Shown here one piece after another: positions 35,358 to 44,795 of a DNA stretch of 64,000 nt (the first letter of the stretch is position 1; each line of letters starts with the position of its first letter). The position numbers were made by a program, and so were the translations under genes. The stretch is from contig NZ_JACHJC010000001.1 of NCBI RefSeq assembly GCF_014203425.1, forward strand, positions 3,932,001-3,996,000, in the 5' to 3' direction. This stretch comes from Micromonospora echinospora. Its GTDB lineage: Bacteria > Actinomycetota > Actinomycetes > Mycobacteriales > Micromonosporaceae. A model generated the notes under the pieces. It searched no databases. It was not told where the DNA came from and worked only from the letters and a program-made list of their open reading frames with translations.

Positions 35358-36115
35358 GCAAGGTGGCCCCCGAGATGCTGCCCGGCCGTCGGCCGCTGCC
35401 GCCCGGCATGGCCGCCGACATGGCGCCGCACGCGACCACCATCGTGGCCCTGTCGGCCGCCGGTGGCGTGGTCATGGCCGGCGACCGGCGCGCCACGATG
35501 GGCAACCTGATCGCCCAGCGCGACATCGAGAAGGTGCACCCGGCCGACGCGTACTCGCTGGTCGGCATCGCGGGCACCGCCGGCATCGGCATCGAGCTGA
35601 TGCGACTGTTCCAGGTGGAGCTGGAGCACTACGAGAAGATCGAGGGCGCGATGCTCTCGCTCGACGGCAAGGCCAACCGGCTCGCCTCGATGATCCGCGG
35701 CAACCTGGGCGCGGCCATGCAGGGCCTGGCCGTGGTCCCGCTGTTCGCCGGCTTCGACCTGGCCGCGAGCGACCCGGCGCGGGCCGGGCGGATCTTCAGC
35801 TTCGACGTGACCGGCGGCCCGTACGAGGAGACCGGCTACGACGCGATCGGCTCCGGCTCGCTGTTCGCCAAGTCCGCGCTGAAGAAGCGATACCGGACCG
35901 GCCTGTCGGTCGAGGACGCGACGCGGCTGGCGGTCGAGGCGCTCTACGACGCGGCGGACGACGACACCGCCACCGGCGGCCCGGACCTGACCCGGCGGAT
36001 CTACCCGGTCGTGATGACCGCTACCGCCGAGGGCACCCACCGGCTCACCGACGCCGAGACGGCGGCGATCGCGGAGAGTGTGGTGGCCGGCCGGATGGAG
36101 AACCCCGGCGGCTGA
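35276..36115 (+). CDS. prcB: Proteasome beta subunit
   Basis: The catalytic subunit of the 20S proteasome, 279 residues with a ~53-residue propeptide that is removed during assembly. The mature N-terminal threonine is in [16 protein letters not shown], with the conserved Asp and Lys-region in [28 protein letters not shown] and the other NTN-hydrolase strands are present. GTG 35276 is supported by the AGAGGA ribosome site just before it and by a normal-length propeptide, even though this start lies within the endonuclease VII-type gene. prcA follows after 63 bases. Confidence 0.96.
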   Translation: MAAGFDPSGRLPDVFTNAGTSSFTAFLSKVAPEMLPGRRPLPPGMAADMAPHATTIVALSAAGGVVMAGDRRATMGNLIAQRDIEKVHPADAYSLVGIAGTAGIGIELMRLFQVELEHYEKIEGAMLSLDGKANRLASMIRGNLGAAMQGLAVVPLFAGFDLAASDPARAGRIFSFDVTGGPYEETGYDAIGSGSLFAKSALKKRYRTGLSVEDATRLAVEALYDAADDDTATGGPDLTRRIYPVVMTATAEGTHRLTDAETAAIAESVVAGRMENPGG

Positions 36116-36178
36116 TCCCGCTTCCCGTCCACCGACTCAGCAGTCCCGCACCATCAGGTCCGAAGGAGAACCGCCGCC

Positions 36179-37012
36179 GTGGCCATGCAGTTCTACGCCT
36201 CGCCCGAGCAGATCATGCGCGACCGCTCCGAGCTGGCCCGCAAGGGCATCGCCCGGGGCCGCAGCGCGGTGGTCCTGAGCTACGCCGGCGGGGTGCTCTT
36301 CGTCGCCGAGAACCTGTCCAGCACGCTGCACAAGGTCAGCGAGATCTACGACCGGATCGGCTTCGCCGCCGTCGGCCGGTACAACGAGTTCGAGAACCTG
36401 CGCCGCGCGGGCGTGCGGATGGCCGACCTCAACGGCCTGAGCTACGACCGGCGGGACGTGACCGGCCTGGCGCTCGCAAACGCGTACGCGCAGACGCTCG
36501 GTGCGATCTTCACCGAGCAGTCGAAGCCGTTCGAGGTGGAGATCTGCGTGGCCGAGGTGGGCGCCACGCCCGAGGACGACTCGCTCTACCGGGTGACCTA
36601 CGACGGCTCGGTGAACGACGAGCCGGGCCGGATGGCGATGGGTGGTCAGGCCGAGGCGATCAGCGGCGTGCTGAAGAACGAGCACCGGCCGGAGATGTCG
36701 CTGTCCGAGGCGATCCGCGCCGCGGTGAAGGCGCTGGCCAGCGTCGGTGGCGAGGGCGGCGCGGCCCGGAGCATCGCGGCGCACCAGATGGAGGTGGCGG
36801 TCCTGGACCGGGGCCGGGTGGGCCGTACGTTCCGGCGGGTCACCGGCGCGGCGCTGACCGCGCTGCTGGACGGCGACGCGGAGGCCGACACCGCGCCTGC
36901 GCCGGGCCGGGCGAAGACGCCGACGGCACCGACGGAGGAGGCGAAGAAGCCGACCACGTCGGCCGGTTCCGCCGACCTGGAGGGCAACGCGGAGGACAAG
37001 CCCGCCGAGTGA
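36179..37012 (+). CDS. prcA: Proteasome alpha subunit
   Basis: A structural subunit of the 20S core whose heptameric ring gates substrate entry and receives the ATPase QYL tail; 277 residues. The N-terminus [20 protein letters not shown] is the gate region, followed by [20 protein letters not shown] and the alpha-type core. The last ~50 residues are a disordered Pro/Ala/Lys tail. GTG 36179 with GAAGGAGAA upstream is used; the ATG two codons on is equally possible. An intrinsic terminator follows the stop. Confidence 0.96.
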   Translation: MAMQFYASPEQIMRDRSELARKGIARGRSAVVLSYAGGVLFVAENLSSTLHKVSEIYDRIGFAAVGRYNEFENLRRAGVRMADLNGLSYDRRDVTGLALANAYAQTLGAIFTEQSKPFEVEICVAEVGATPEDDSLYRVTYDGSVNDEPGRMAMGGQAEAISGVLKNEHRPEMSLSEAIRAAVKALASVGGEGGAARSIAAHQMEVAVLDRGRVGRTFRRVTGAALTALLDGDAEADTAPAPGRAKTPTAPTEEAKKPTTSAGSADLEGNAEDKPAE

Positions 37013-37026
37013 CACCTGCGCACGGA

Positions 37027-37059
37027 CCCCGCCACCGCGCCGCGCGGTGGCGGGGTCTT
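37027..37059 (+). terminator. Intrinsic terminator after prcA
   Basis: CCCCGCCACCGCG (37027-37039) pairs perfectly with CGCGGTGGCGGGG (37043-37055), followed by TCTTTT. It separates the dop/pup/prcBA block from pafA. Confidence 0.9.
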
Positions 37060-37161
37060 TTCGCGTACGGATGCCGCCGGTTGGACGATCCGCCGGGGGA
37101 GATCGCAAGCGGCGAGCGGCGGCGCTGCCCATCGAGGGCTCCGGGCGGCTAATGTCTCATC

Positions 37162-38520
37162 ATGGAGCGGCGAATCTTCGGCCTCGAGACCGAGTACGGC
37201 GTCACCTGCACCTATCGCGGGCAGCGCCGACTGTCCCCCGACGAGGTCGCGCGGTACCTGTTCCGGCGGGTGGTGTCGTGGGGCCGGTCGAGCAACGTGT
37301 TCCTGCGCAACGGCGCCCGCCTCTATCTGGACGTGGGCTCGCACCCGGAGTACGCGACTCCGGAGTGCGACTCGGTGACCGACCTGGTGGCCCACGACCG
37401 CGCCGGTGAGCGGATCCTGGAGGGGCTGCTCATCGACGCGGAGAAGCGGCTGCACGACGAGGGCATCGCGGGTGAGATCTACCTGTTCAAGAACAACACC
37501 GACTCGGCCGGCAACTCGTACGGCTGCCACGAGAACTACCTGGTGTCGCGGCACGGCGAGTTCGGCCGGCTGGCCGACGTGCTCATCCCGTTCCTGGTCA
37601 CCCGGCAGTTGATCTGCGGCGCGGGCAAGGTGCTGCAGACACCGCGCGGCGCGGTCTACTGCCTGTCGCAGCGGGCCGAGCACATCTGGGAGGGCGTCTC
37701 CTCGGCGACCACCCGCAGCCGGCCGATCATCAACACCCGGGACGAGCCGCACGCGGACGCGGAGCGGTACCGGCGGCTGCACGTGATCGTCGGCGACTCG
37801 AACATGAACGAGGTCACCACGCTGCTGAAGGTCGGCACTGCCGACATCGTGCTGCGGATGATCGAGGCGGGCGTGGTGATGCGGGACCTCACGCTGGAGA
37901 ACCCGATCCGGGCGATCCGCGAGGTGTCGCACGACATCACCGGCCGGCGCAAGGTGCGGCTGGCCGCCGGCAAGGAGGTCTCGGCGCTGGAGATCCAGCA
38001 GGAGTACCTGGCCAAGGCGACGGAGTTCGTGGAGCGCCGGGGCGGTGACCAGACCGCGAAGCGGGTGGTCGACCTGTGGGGGCGGGTGCTGCGCGCGGTC
38101 GAGACCGGCGACCTGGACCCGGTGGCCCGGGAGATCGACTGGGTCACCAAGCTGAAGCTGATCGAGCGCTACCAGCGCAAGCACGACCTGCCGTTGTCGC
38201 ACCCGCGGGTGGCGCAGATGGATCTGGCCTACCACGACCTGCGGCGTGGCCGTGGCCTGTACGGGCTGCTGGAACGCCGCCGGGAGGTGGACCGGGTGGC
38301 AAACGACCCGGAGATCTTCGAGGCGAAGGAGACGCCGCCGCAGACGACCCGGGCGCGGCTGCGCGGGGAGTTCATCCGGCACGCCCAGGAGAAGCGGCGC
38401 GACTTCACCGTGGACTGGGTGCACCTGAAGCTGAACGACCAGGCGCAGCGCACGGTGCTGTGCAAGGACCCGTTCCGGGCGTACGACGAGCGGGTGGAGC
38501 GCCTGATCGCGAGCATGTGA
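37162..38520 (+). CDS. pafA: Pup--protein ligase
   Basis: Attaches deamidated Pup to lysines of target proteins with ATP, 452 residues. It is a glutamine-synthetase-like fold shared with Dop but lacking the Dop loop. It shows [20 protein letters not shown] at the start (catalytic Glu in ETEYG, Mg binding), [32 protein letters not shown] and [20 protein letters not shown]. The C-terminal domain (~390-452) contacts Pup. It has its own promoter region, being separated from prcA by a terminator and 100 bases. Confidence 0.97.
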   Translation: MERRIFGLETEYGVTCTYRGQRRLSPDEVARYLFRRVVSWGRSSNVFLRNGARLYLDVGSHPEYATPECDSVTDLVAHDRAGERILEGLLIDAEKRLHDEGIAGEIYLFKNNTDSAGNSYGCHENYLVSRHGEFGRLADVLIPFLVTRQLICGAGKVLQTPRGAVYCLSQRAEHIWEGVSSATTRSRPIINTRDEPHADAERYRRLHVIVGDSNMNEVTTLLKVGTADIVLRMIEAGVVMRDLTLENPIRAIREVSHDITGRRKVRLAAGKEVSALEIQQEYLAKATEFVERRGGDQTAKRVVDLWGRVLRAVETGDLDPVAREIDWVTKLKLIERYQRKHDLPLSHPRVAQMDLAYHDLRRGRGLYGLLERRREVDRVANDPEIFEAKETPPQTTRARLRGEFIRHAQEKRRDFTVDWVHLKLNDQAQRTVLCKDPFRAYDERVERLIASM

Positions 38521-38580
38521 TCGCCACGGGCGGCCGGTGCCCGGCACCGGCCGCCCGCCCACGGGTACTCTGGCGTCGCG

Positions 38581-38799
38581 ATGAACACTTCCGAACCCGC
38601 CGGTCGCCCCGGCCGTGAGACGTCCTCCGGCCGTGACGGCACCGAGAAGCTCAACTGGATCGATCGCCGCCGGGAGAAGATCCGCGCCGAGATCGAGCGC
38701 AACCGGCGCGGCGACCACAAGGTACCGACGTGGGTGCTCGCGGCGGCGCTGGTGCTGATCGTCGGCGGCTGGCTGGCGTTGGTCCTGCTGCTCGGCTGA
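38581..38799 (+). CDS. Small tail-anchored membrane protein downstream of pafA
   Basis: A protein of 72 residues with a hydrophilic, charged N-terminus (LNWIDRRREKIRAEIERNRR, residues ~24-43, amphipathic helix) and one C-terminal transmembrane helix (VLAAALVLIVGGWLALVLLL). The layout fits a C-tail-anchored protein with its basic part in the cytoplasm. No family is recognised. It lies 60 bases after pafA on the same strand and may be co-transcribed with it. Confidence 0.7.
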   Translation: MNTSEPAGRPGRETSSGRDGTEKLNWIDRRREKIRAEIERNRRGDHKVPTWVLAAALVLIVGGWLALVLLLG

Positions 38800-38811
38800 G
38801 TTCCGGGCGGC

Positions 38812-39756
38812 TCAGTTGTACGGCATCCGGGGGAACCAGCCGAAGCCGAACATGGCCGGCACCCGGATGTCCCAGTAGATGACTGTGAAGACGCCCAGCG
38901 CGACGAGCAGCGCTCCGGTGACGGCGGCGGCGCGGCGGGGGTCGGCCATCCAGGCGAGGAAGCGTCCCCGGCTGATCGCCACGGCGAGGGCGAAGACGGC
39001 CGTGACGAGCACGATGTTTCCGAGGGACTGCAGCGTGAACGCGAGCGCCCCGTAGAGAGGGTTGCCGGTGTCGACGGCCCAGTGGAACAGCTTGTTGAAC
39101 ATCGGGTAGGGCCGGCCGACGAGGAATCCGCCGACGAGCGCGCCGATGGTGATCACCCGGGCGACGGGCCGGTGTGCGAAGACGTCCGGCACGAGCTTGA
39201 GGGCGGCGAGCCCGAGGTAGGTGAGGGCGAGTCCGATGACGCCGAAGACGACTGAGGACTGGATGAGGCGTACCGGGACGCCACCGACGGCCTCGGTGGA
39301 CAGTTGGGGCAGCCGGTCGCCGAGCAGCACGCCGATGATGCCGTAGGCGGCCGAGACGACGACCATGCCGAGGGCGAGCCAGCCGACCGGGCGCAGCAGG
39401 GCGCGCAGCGCGGACCGGGTGCCGCCGGCGGGGTCGGCGCCGGAGACCTGGCTCATCGGCCCGACCGAGGCCGCCACCGCGATGTTGCAGGCGGTGAAGG
39501 TGCCGGCGAAGCCGGAGACGAAGGCGAAGAGCAGCCCGGCGACGGTGCCGGTGATGGCGGTCTCCTTGGCGTCGTGGCCGAGCACGGTGTTCGCGACGTT
39601 GTCGCCGATGACCTTGTCGACGAGCTCGAAGGACCACAGGGCGGCCAGCAGCACGCCGGCTGCCGCGCTGATCAGGGCGAGTCGGAGGGGATGCGGCGGG
39701 CGGTGGGTGGAGATCCCGGCGTCGGGGGTCGCGTTCGGGAGCTGTCGCAGTGCCAT
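38812..39756 (-). CDS. Polytopic membrane protein
   Basis: An integral membrane protein of 314 residues with about seven helices, such as LALISAAAGVLLAALWSFEL, GTVAGLLFAFVSGFAGTFTA, WLALGMVVVSAAYGIIGVLL, SSVVFGVIGLALTYLGLAAL and VTGALLVALGVFTVIYWDIR. The segment SGFAGTFTACNIAVAASVGP and the glycine-rich packing recall the CcdA/DsbD-like electron-transfer membrane family, but a clear Cys-pair is not seen, so this is tentative. It is divergent, over a 203-base spacer, from an AhpD-like protein, which would suit a redox role. Confidence 0.65.
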   Translation of the reverse strand: MALRQLPNATPDAGISTHRPPHPLRLALISAAAGVLLAALWSFELVDKVIGDNVANTVLGHDAKETAITGTVAGLLFAFVSGFAGTFTACNIAVAASVGPMSQVSGADPAGGTRSALRALLRPVGWLALGMVVVSAAYGIIGVLLGDRLPQLSTEAVGGVPVRLIQSSVVFGVIGLALTYLGLAALKLVPDVFAHRPVARVITIGALVGGFLVGRPYPMFNKLFHWAVDTGNPLYGALAFTLQSLGNIVLVTAVFALAVAISRGRFLAWMADPRRAAAVTGALLVALGVFTVIYWDIRVPAMFGFGWFPRMPYN

Positions 39757-39959
39757 GGGGGTCGCCTCCTAAACGGCGGCCAGCCGCGTTTCCCGCGCGG
39801 CTGCCTGGCGCGGACGGCGGTGACGGGGTGGCCGGAGTCGATTTCCCGGACAGTATGGGGAGGCCGCGTGGGGCCCTGGTTCTTCGATCATGCTGACCTG
39901 TCTCCGGCTTCTGGCCGGGGCGCGGGGGAGGACGGCACTCTGGACGGCGGGCCGCCGGC

Positions 39960-40544
39960 GTGACCGGGCCGGCACGGACAGGGGAGCGTGACGTCATCGC
40001 ACACATCGATCTCGGGCCGGACGAGAAGGCATATCCGGGCATCCAGGGGCCGCTGCGGTTCCGTCCGGAGACGGCGAGGCCGCTGGGCGAGCTGGCGGAG
40101 GTGCTGTTGCGCGCTCCGCATCCCACCTTGACGCCGGGGGAGCGGGAGCTGATCGCGGCGTACGTCTCCGGCCTCAACGACTGCGACTTCTGCTGCTCGT
40201 CGCACGCGGCGTTCGCCGCCGCGCAGCTGCCCACGGGGATGGAGTTCGTCGACCAGGTGCGCGCGGACGTGGCGACCGCGCCGGTCGACGCGAAGCTGCG
40301 GGCCCTGCTGCACATCGCCGCCGCGGTCCGGCGCAGCGGCCGGGAGGTCACCACGGAGCTGGTCGAGGCGGCCCGCGCGGAGGGCGCCACGGACCTGGAG
40401 ATTCACGACACGGTGCTGATCGCGGCGGCATTCTGCATGTTCAACCGCTACGTCGACGGGCTGGGCACGTGGACGCCGCAGGATCCCGAGGCGTACGCGC
40501 GGGCCGCCGACCACCTGGTGGCGAACGGCTACCTGGCGATCTGA
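39960..40544 (+). CDS. Carboxymuconolactone decarboxylase family protein (AhpD-like)
   Basis: A small helical alkylhydroperoxidase-type protein of 194 residues. It contains the AhpD active-site signature NDCDFCCSSHAAFA (CxxC followed by His, ~residues 73-86), the helix LTPGERELIAAYVSGL before it, and the second half AAFCMFNRYVDGLGTWTPQD. The extra cysteine gives CDFCC. It matches the peroxidase-related subgroup, probably acting with a thiol donor such as mycothiol-linked redox proteins; that pairing is inferred. GTG 39960 is the start. Confidence 0.88.
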   Translation: MTGPARTGERDVIAHIDLGPDEKAYPGIQGPLRFRPETARPLGELAEVLLRAPHPTLTPGERELIAAYVSGLNDCDFCCSSHAAFAAAQLPTGMEFVDQVRADVATAPVDAKLRALLHIAAAVRRSGREVTTELVEAARAEGATDLEIHDTVLIAAAFCMFNRYVDGLGTWTPQDPEAYARAADHLVANGYLAI

Positions 40545-40556
40545 GGGCGGCGGGGT

Positions 40557-41651
40557 TCAGCCGAGCAGACGGGCCGCGTGGCGCCCGGCGGCCGCCGCGG
40601 CCAGGAAGTAGGCGTGGTCGGCGTCCAGGCCGCGGCCCATCGTGGACAGGCCGACCGGGCTGGCCCGCAGCGCCGCGTCGAGGCCGTCGGCGGGCACTGT
40701 GACGATGGTGTGCCGGTCGGCCAGCGGCGCCAGCGCCGCGGCGACCTCCGCCGCCAGGGCGGGGTCGAGGCCGTCCGGCACGACCAGCTCCGCGGGGGCC
40801 CGCGCGACCCGGCCGTACGCGGTGAGGCTGTGGTGGGAGACGCCGCGGTGCCGCAGCCGGGCGTCGGCGTCGGAGATGCGCAGCGAGCCGACCGGGCGTC
40901 CGCCGAGCGTGGCGACGGCGTTGACCGCCTCGCCGACGGCGACGCCGGAGAAGCCCCAGCGGGTGCCGGTGCCGAGGTTGCCGGGGCCCTGGGCGACGAT
41001 CGTCAGGTCCGCGCCGAGCACGTGCCGGGCGGCGAGCAGGCCGCTGTGCAGCGTGCTGGCCTCCAGGTCGCCGCCGAACGCCTGGCCCACGCTGACGGTG
41101 CCGGCGAGGTGCCCGGACAGGCCGGCCAGGGTGCGGGAGAACCAGGCGGGCAGCGCGCCGCCGTCGGTGAGCACGTACGCGACCCGGGCGCCGGGGGCGT
41201 CGGCGCGTACGCCGGCCAGGATCGCCGGCAGCGCGGAGTGCAGATCGGCGGTGACCACCGGCATGCCGTCGACCGAGTCGGCGGCGGCCAGCGTGTCGTG
41301 GTGCGGCGACGCCTCCTCGTCCACGCCCAGCAGGATCGGTTGCAGCGGCGTGTAGCGGGCCTTGACCAGGTGCCCGGCGTCGCGGCTGTCGCCGGCCTGC
41401 GGCGGGTCGGCGGGCAGCCGGTCGGGCAGCGCCACGACCAGGGCGTAGCCGCCGGTGCCGAGGCCCATCAGCAGCGCCCCGGCGTTGAGCAGCACCCGGT
41501 CGCCGGGCTCCGGCTCGCCGACCAGCGCCGGGTACGCCAGGGCGCGCATCCGGGCGCCGTCGGGCAGGTCGACGTCGAGTTCGACGGCGCCGGTCCACCG
41601 TCGCCGTACCGCCGTGACCGTGCCGGACCGCCATCGCACCATGCGGTGCAC
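40557..41651 (-). CDS. DUF3866 family protein
   Basis: A conserved actinobacterial/clostridial protein of 364 residues without known function. It has the family start VRWRSGTVTAVRRRWTGAVE, a small beta-domain to ~residue 95, then HLVKARYTPLQPILLGVDEE and a Rossmann-like central part (VAYVLTDGGALPAWFSR; DLTIVAQGPGNLGTGTRWG). ATG 41651 or the ATG three codons later could be the start. No membrane segment is visible. It stands convergent to the AhpD-like gene. Confidence 0.88.
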   Translation of the reverse strand: MHRMVRWRSGTVTAVRRRWTGAVELDVDLPDGARMRALAYPALVGEPEPGDRVLLNAGALLMGLGTGGYALVVALPDRLPADPPQAGDSRDAGHLVKARYTPLQPILLGVDEEASPHHDTLAAADSVDGMPVVTADLHSALPAILAGVRADAPGARVAYVLTDGGALPAWFSRTLAGLSGHLAGTVSVGQAFGGDLEASTLHSGLLAARHVLGADLTIVAQGPGNLGTGTRWGFSGVAVGEAVNAVATLGGRPVGSLRISDADARLRHRGVSHHSLTAYGRVARAPAELVVPDGLDPALAAEVAAALAPLADRHTIVTVPADGLDAALRASPVGLSTMGRGLDADHAYFLAAAAAGRHAARLLG

Positions 41652-41686
41652 GCTATCGGCCGCCGCCGGAACGGCCCCCGGGCGGG

Positions 41687-42679
41687 TCAGGGGTTCTCGT
41701 CGTCGATCGGGCGGTCCGCCTCGTCCTGGGTGGTGCGGGCGGGCCGGCCGGGCGACCGGGACCGGGTGGGGTCGAGGAACACGTACGCGATCTCCGGGAA
41801 ATGCCCGGTGAGGCGGCGTTCGGCCTCGTCGGCGGCGGCTTCGATGTCGGCGCCGGTGGCGTCGTCGCGGAAGTCGACCTTGGCGGCGACGAGGATGTCG
41901 TCGGGGCCGAGGAACATGGTCATCAGGGTGTCGATCCGGTCGACGGTCGGCACGTCCGCCAGTTCCCGTTCGATGCGCCGGTGCAGCCGCTCGGAGACGG
42001 AGCGGCCGACCAGCAGCGAGATGTTGCTGCGGGCCAGGACGACGGCGACCACCAGCAGCAGCACGCCGATGAGGATCGAGGCGATCCCGTCGTACAGCTC
42101 GTCGCCGGTGAGGTGGGAAAGGGTGAGCCCGCCGGCGGCGATCAGCAGGCCGATCAGCGCGGCGCTGTCCTCCAGGAAGACGGCCTTCACAGTGGTGTCG
42201 GCGGTCAGGCGCAGGTAGCGGCGCGGGGTGGTGCCCCAGCGGCGCGACTCGCCGCGCACCTGCCGCACCGCCCGGGCCAGCGACACCGACTCGATCACGA
42301 ACGAGACCGCCAGCACGATGTACGCGACGAGGTACTCGCCGCTGTGCTCGTGCACCAGGATGGTGGTGACGCCGTGCGTGATGGCGAAGCCGGCCCCGGC
42401 GACGAAGGTGAACAGCGCGGCGAGGAACGCCCAGACGTAGCTCTCCTTGCCGTACCCGAAGGGGTGCCGGGTGTCGGCGGGCCGCGCGCCGCGGCGCAGC
42501 GCCAGGTAAAGCAGCACCTCGGTGGTGGTGTCGGCGAGCGAGTGGGCGGCCTCGGAGAGCATCGCCGCGGAGCCGGAGATGAGGCCCGCGACCAGCTTGG
42601 CGACGGCGATGGCGAGGTTCGCCGCGCCGGCCACCACGACCGTGCCGACGCTCTCGGCCTTGACCTCCGGTTCCGCCAT
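41687..42679 (-). CDS. Cation diffusion facilitator family transporter
   Basis: A metal/H+ antiporter of 330 residues in the inner membrane. Six helices are visible; the metal site HSLAD (SEAAHSLADTTTEVL, helix II) and DxxAxL-type SAALIGLLIAAGGLTL with Asp in EDSAAL (helix V) are present. The C-terminal cytoplasmic dimerisation domain (~215-315) contains RRIERELADVPTVDRIDTLM and AKVDFRDDATG. The substrate (Zn, Fe, Mn) is not determinable from sequence alone. It is divergent from pafB, separated by a 103-base spacer. Confidence 0.93.
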   Translation of the reverse strand: MAEPEVKAESVGTVVVAGAANLAIAVAKLVAGLISGSAAMLSEAAHSLADTTTEVLLYLALRRGARPADTRHPFGYGKESYVWAFLAALFTFVAGAGFAITHGVTTILVHEHSGEYLVAYIVLAVSFVIESVSLARAVRQVRGESRRWGTTPRRYLRLTADTTVKAVFLEDSAALIGLLIAAGGLTLSHLTGDELYDGIASILIGVLLLVVAVVLARSNISLLVGRSVSERLHRRIERELADVPTVDRIDTLMTMFLGPDDILVAAKVDFRDDATGADIEAAADEAERRLTGHFPEIAYVFLDPTRSRSPGRPARTTQDEADRPIDDENP

Positions 42680-42782
42680 GCGCTCACCCTATGACCGGTC
42701 GATGTCCGCCACCGCGTGGGAAGACAGTGCGCCGCGCCGCGCGGGTGCCCGCGCCGGACGCGCGGGCTGCTAGCGTTTGCAC

Positions 42783-43781
42783 GTGTCCCGGACCCGTACC
42801 GAACGCCTGGTCAACCTGGTGATCTGCCTGCTGTCCACGCGGCGCTTCCTGACCGCCGCGCAGATCGCCGCGACCGTGCCCGGCTACGAGCACGACCCGG
42901 ACGACGCCAAGGACCACGAGGCGTTCCAGCGTAAGTTCGAGCGCGACAAGGCCGAGCTGCGTGAGCTGGGGGTGCCGTTGGAGACGGGCACGGCCAGCGT
43001 CTTCGACGCCGAGCCGGGCTACCGGATCGCGCCGCGCGCGTACGCGCTGCCCGACATCCCGCTCGAACCGGACGAGGCCGCGGCGGTGGGCATCGCCGCG
43101 CGGCTGTGGCAGCACGCCGGGCTGGCCGCCGCCGCGTCGTCCGGGCTGGCGAAGCTGCGCGCCGCCGGCATCGACGTGGACCCGCACGCCACGCTGGGCC
43201 TGGAGCCGATGGTCACCGTCGACCCGGCGTTCGCGCCGCTGACCGCCGCCGCGCGGGACCGCCGGGAGGTCAGCTTCGACTACCGGGTGCCGGACCGGGA
43301 CGCGCCGACCCGCCGCCGCCTGCAGCCGTGGGGCGTGGTCTGCTGGCGCGGCCGGTGGTACGTGGTCGGCCACGACCTGGACCGCGCCGCGACCCGCTGC
43401 TTCCGGCTGTCCCGGGTGGTCGGCACGGTGCGGGCGACCGGCGAGCCGGACGCCTACGAGCCGCCCGCCGGGGTCGACCTGATCAGTCACGTGGCCCGCT
43501 GGTCGGGGCCGGTGGAGCGCACCGGCCGGGCCACGGTGCTGGCCGCGCCGGGCCGCGCCGCCGGGCTGCGCCGCTGGGCGGTGGAGTGCCAGGCCGGTCC
43601 CGACGGCGACCGGCTGGTGCTGCCGTACGCCGACGCCGACTACCTGGCCGGTCAGATCGTCGGGTACGGCCCGGACGTCCGCGTCCTGGAACCACCGGAG
43701 GTACGGGAGGCGGTCATCCAGCGGCTCAAGGAGGTCGCTGCCCGGCACGACGAGCTGGCGACCGCCGGGGGTGCCCGGTGA
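42783..43781 (+). CDS. pafB: WYL-domain transcriptional regulator PafB
   Basis: With PafC forms the regulator of the recA-independent DNA-damage response in mycobacteria; 332 residues. An N-terminal winged HTH (~5-80; RTERLVNLVICLLSTRRFLT; FERDKAELRELGVPLETG) is followed by the WYL domain (~140-235; PWGVVCWRGRWYVVGHDLDR, FRLSRV) and the WCX C-terminal domain. GTG 42783 is chosen. The stop overlaps the pafC start (GTGA). In this genome pafBC is separated from pafA by a 4.2-kb accessory insert, unlike the tight pafABC cluster of mycobacteria. Confidence 0.94.
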   Translation: MSRTRTERLVNLVICLLSTRRFLTAAQIAATVPGYEHDPDDAKDHEAFQRKFERDKAELRELGVPLETGTASVFDAEPGYRIAPRAYALPDIPLEPDEAAAVGIAARLWQHAGLAAAASSGLAKLRAAGIDVDPHATLGLEPMVTVDPAFAPLTAAARDRREVSFDYRVPDRDAPTRRRLQPWGVVCWRGRWYVVGHDLDRAATRCFRLSRVVGTVRATGEPDAYEPPAGVDLISHVARWSGPVERTGRATVLAAPGRAAGLRRWAVECQAGPDGDRLVLPYADADYLAGQIVGYGPDVRVLEPPEVREAVIQRLKEVAARHDELATAGGAR

Positions 43782-44785
43782 CCCGCCCGGCGGCCCGCGC
43801 GGGCCGTGCCTCCGCCGACCGGCTGGCCCGGCTGCTCAACCTGGTGCCCTACCTGCTGGCCCGCCCCGGCATCGAGATCGCCGAGGCGGCGCACGACCTC
43901 GGGGTGACCGAGAAGCAGCTCCGGGAGGACCTGGAACTGCTCTGGGTGTGCGGGCTGCCCGGCTACGGCCCCGGTGACCTGATCGACATGGCGTTCGACG
44001 GCGACCGGGTCACCATCACCTACGACGCCGGCATCGACCGGCCGCTGCGGCTCACCCCCGACGAGGCGCTGGCCCTGGTGGTGGCGCTGCGAATGCTCGC
44101 CGAGACTCCCGGGGTGGCCAACCGGGAGGCGGTCGAGCGGGCGCTCGCCAAGATCGAGAACGCGGCCGGTGACCTGGCCGGCGCGCCGGTGGAGGTCCGC
44201 CTGCCCGGCGACACCGCCCGGGTACGCGAGTTGCGCGCCGCCGTCGAGCGCGGCCGGGCGCTGCGGATCACCTACTACACCCCGGCGCGGGACGAGACCA
44301 CCGAGCGCACCATCGACCCGCTGCGGATGCTGATGGTGGGCGGCCGGGCGTACGTGGAGGCGTGGTGCCGCCGTGCCGAGGCGGTGCGGCTGTTCCGGGC
44401 CGACCGCATCGACGCGGTGGCCGAGCTGCCGGAGCAGGCGGTCGTGCCGCCGCAGGCCCGCCCGCACGATCTCAGCGACGGCGTGTTCCGCCCGTCGGCC
44501 GACCTGCCGCTGATCACGCTGCGGATCGGCCGGGGCGAGCGGTGGATCACCGAATACTATCCGTGCGAGCGCGTCGAGGCCGACGGCGAGCAGTGGCTGG
44601 TGGCGCTGCGGGTCACCGACCTCGGGTGGGCCCGGCGGTTCGTGCTCGGGCTGGGCCCGGAGGTGACAGTGGTCGCCCCGGCCGAGCTGGCCGAGCAGGT
44701 ACGCGCCCAGGCCGTGGCGGCGCTCGACGCGTACGCCACTCCGGCCGGCAGCGCCGACCCGGCGGCCGCCGGCGTCACCCGATAG
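43778..44785 (+). CDS. pafC: WYL-domain transcriptional regulator PafC
   Basis: The second half of the PafBC regulator, paralogous to PafB, 335 residues. The HTH lies at ~15-75 (SADRLARLLNLVPYLLARPG; DLGVTEKQLREDLELL), the WYL domain at ~150-225 (IDPLRMLMVGGRAYVEAWCR; AVRLFRADRI) and the WCX domain after that. The GTG start overlaps the pafB stop by four bases. It is followed at 11 bases by a small membrane/coiled-coil gene and then tatA. Confidence 0.94.
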   Translation: MTRPAARAGRASADRLARLLNLVPYLLARPGIEIAEAAHDLGVTEKQLREDLELLWVCGLPGYGPGDLIDMAFDGDRVTITYDAGIDRPLRLTPDEALALVVALRMLAETPGVANREAVERALAKIENAAGDLAGAPVEVRLPGDTARVRELRAAVERGRALRITYYTPARDETTERTIDPLRMLMVGGRAYVEAWCRRAEAVRLFRADRIDAVAELPEQAVVPPQARPHDLSDGVFRPSADLPLITLRIGRGERWITEYYPCERVEADGEQWLVALRVTDLGWARRFVLGLGPEVTVVAPAELAEQVRAQAVAALDAYATPAGSADPAAAGVTR

Positions 44786-44795
44786 GCTGACCGCC

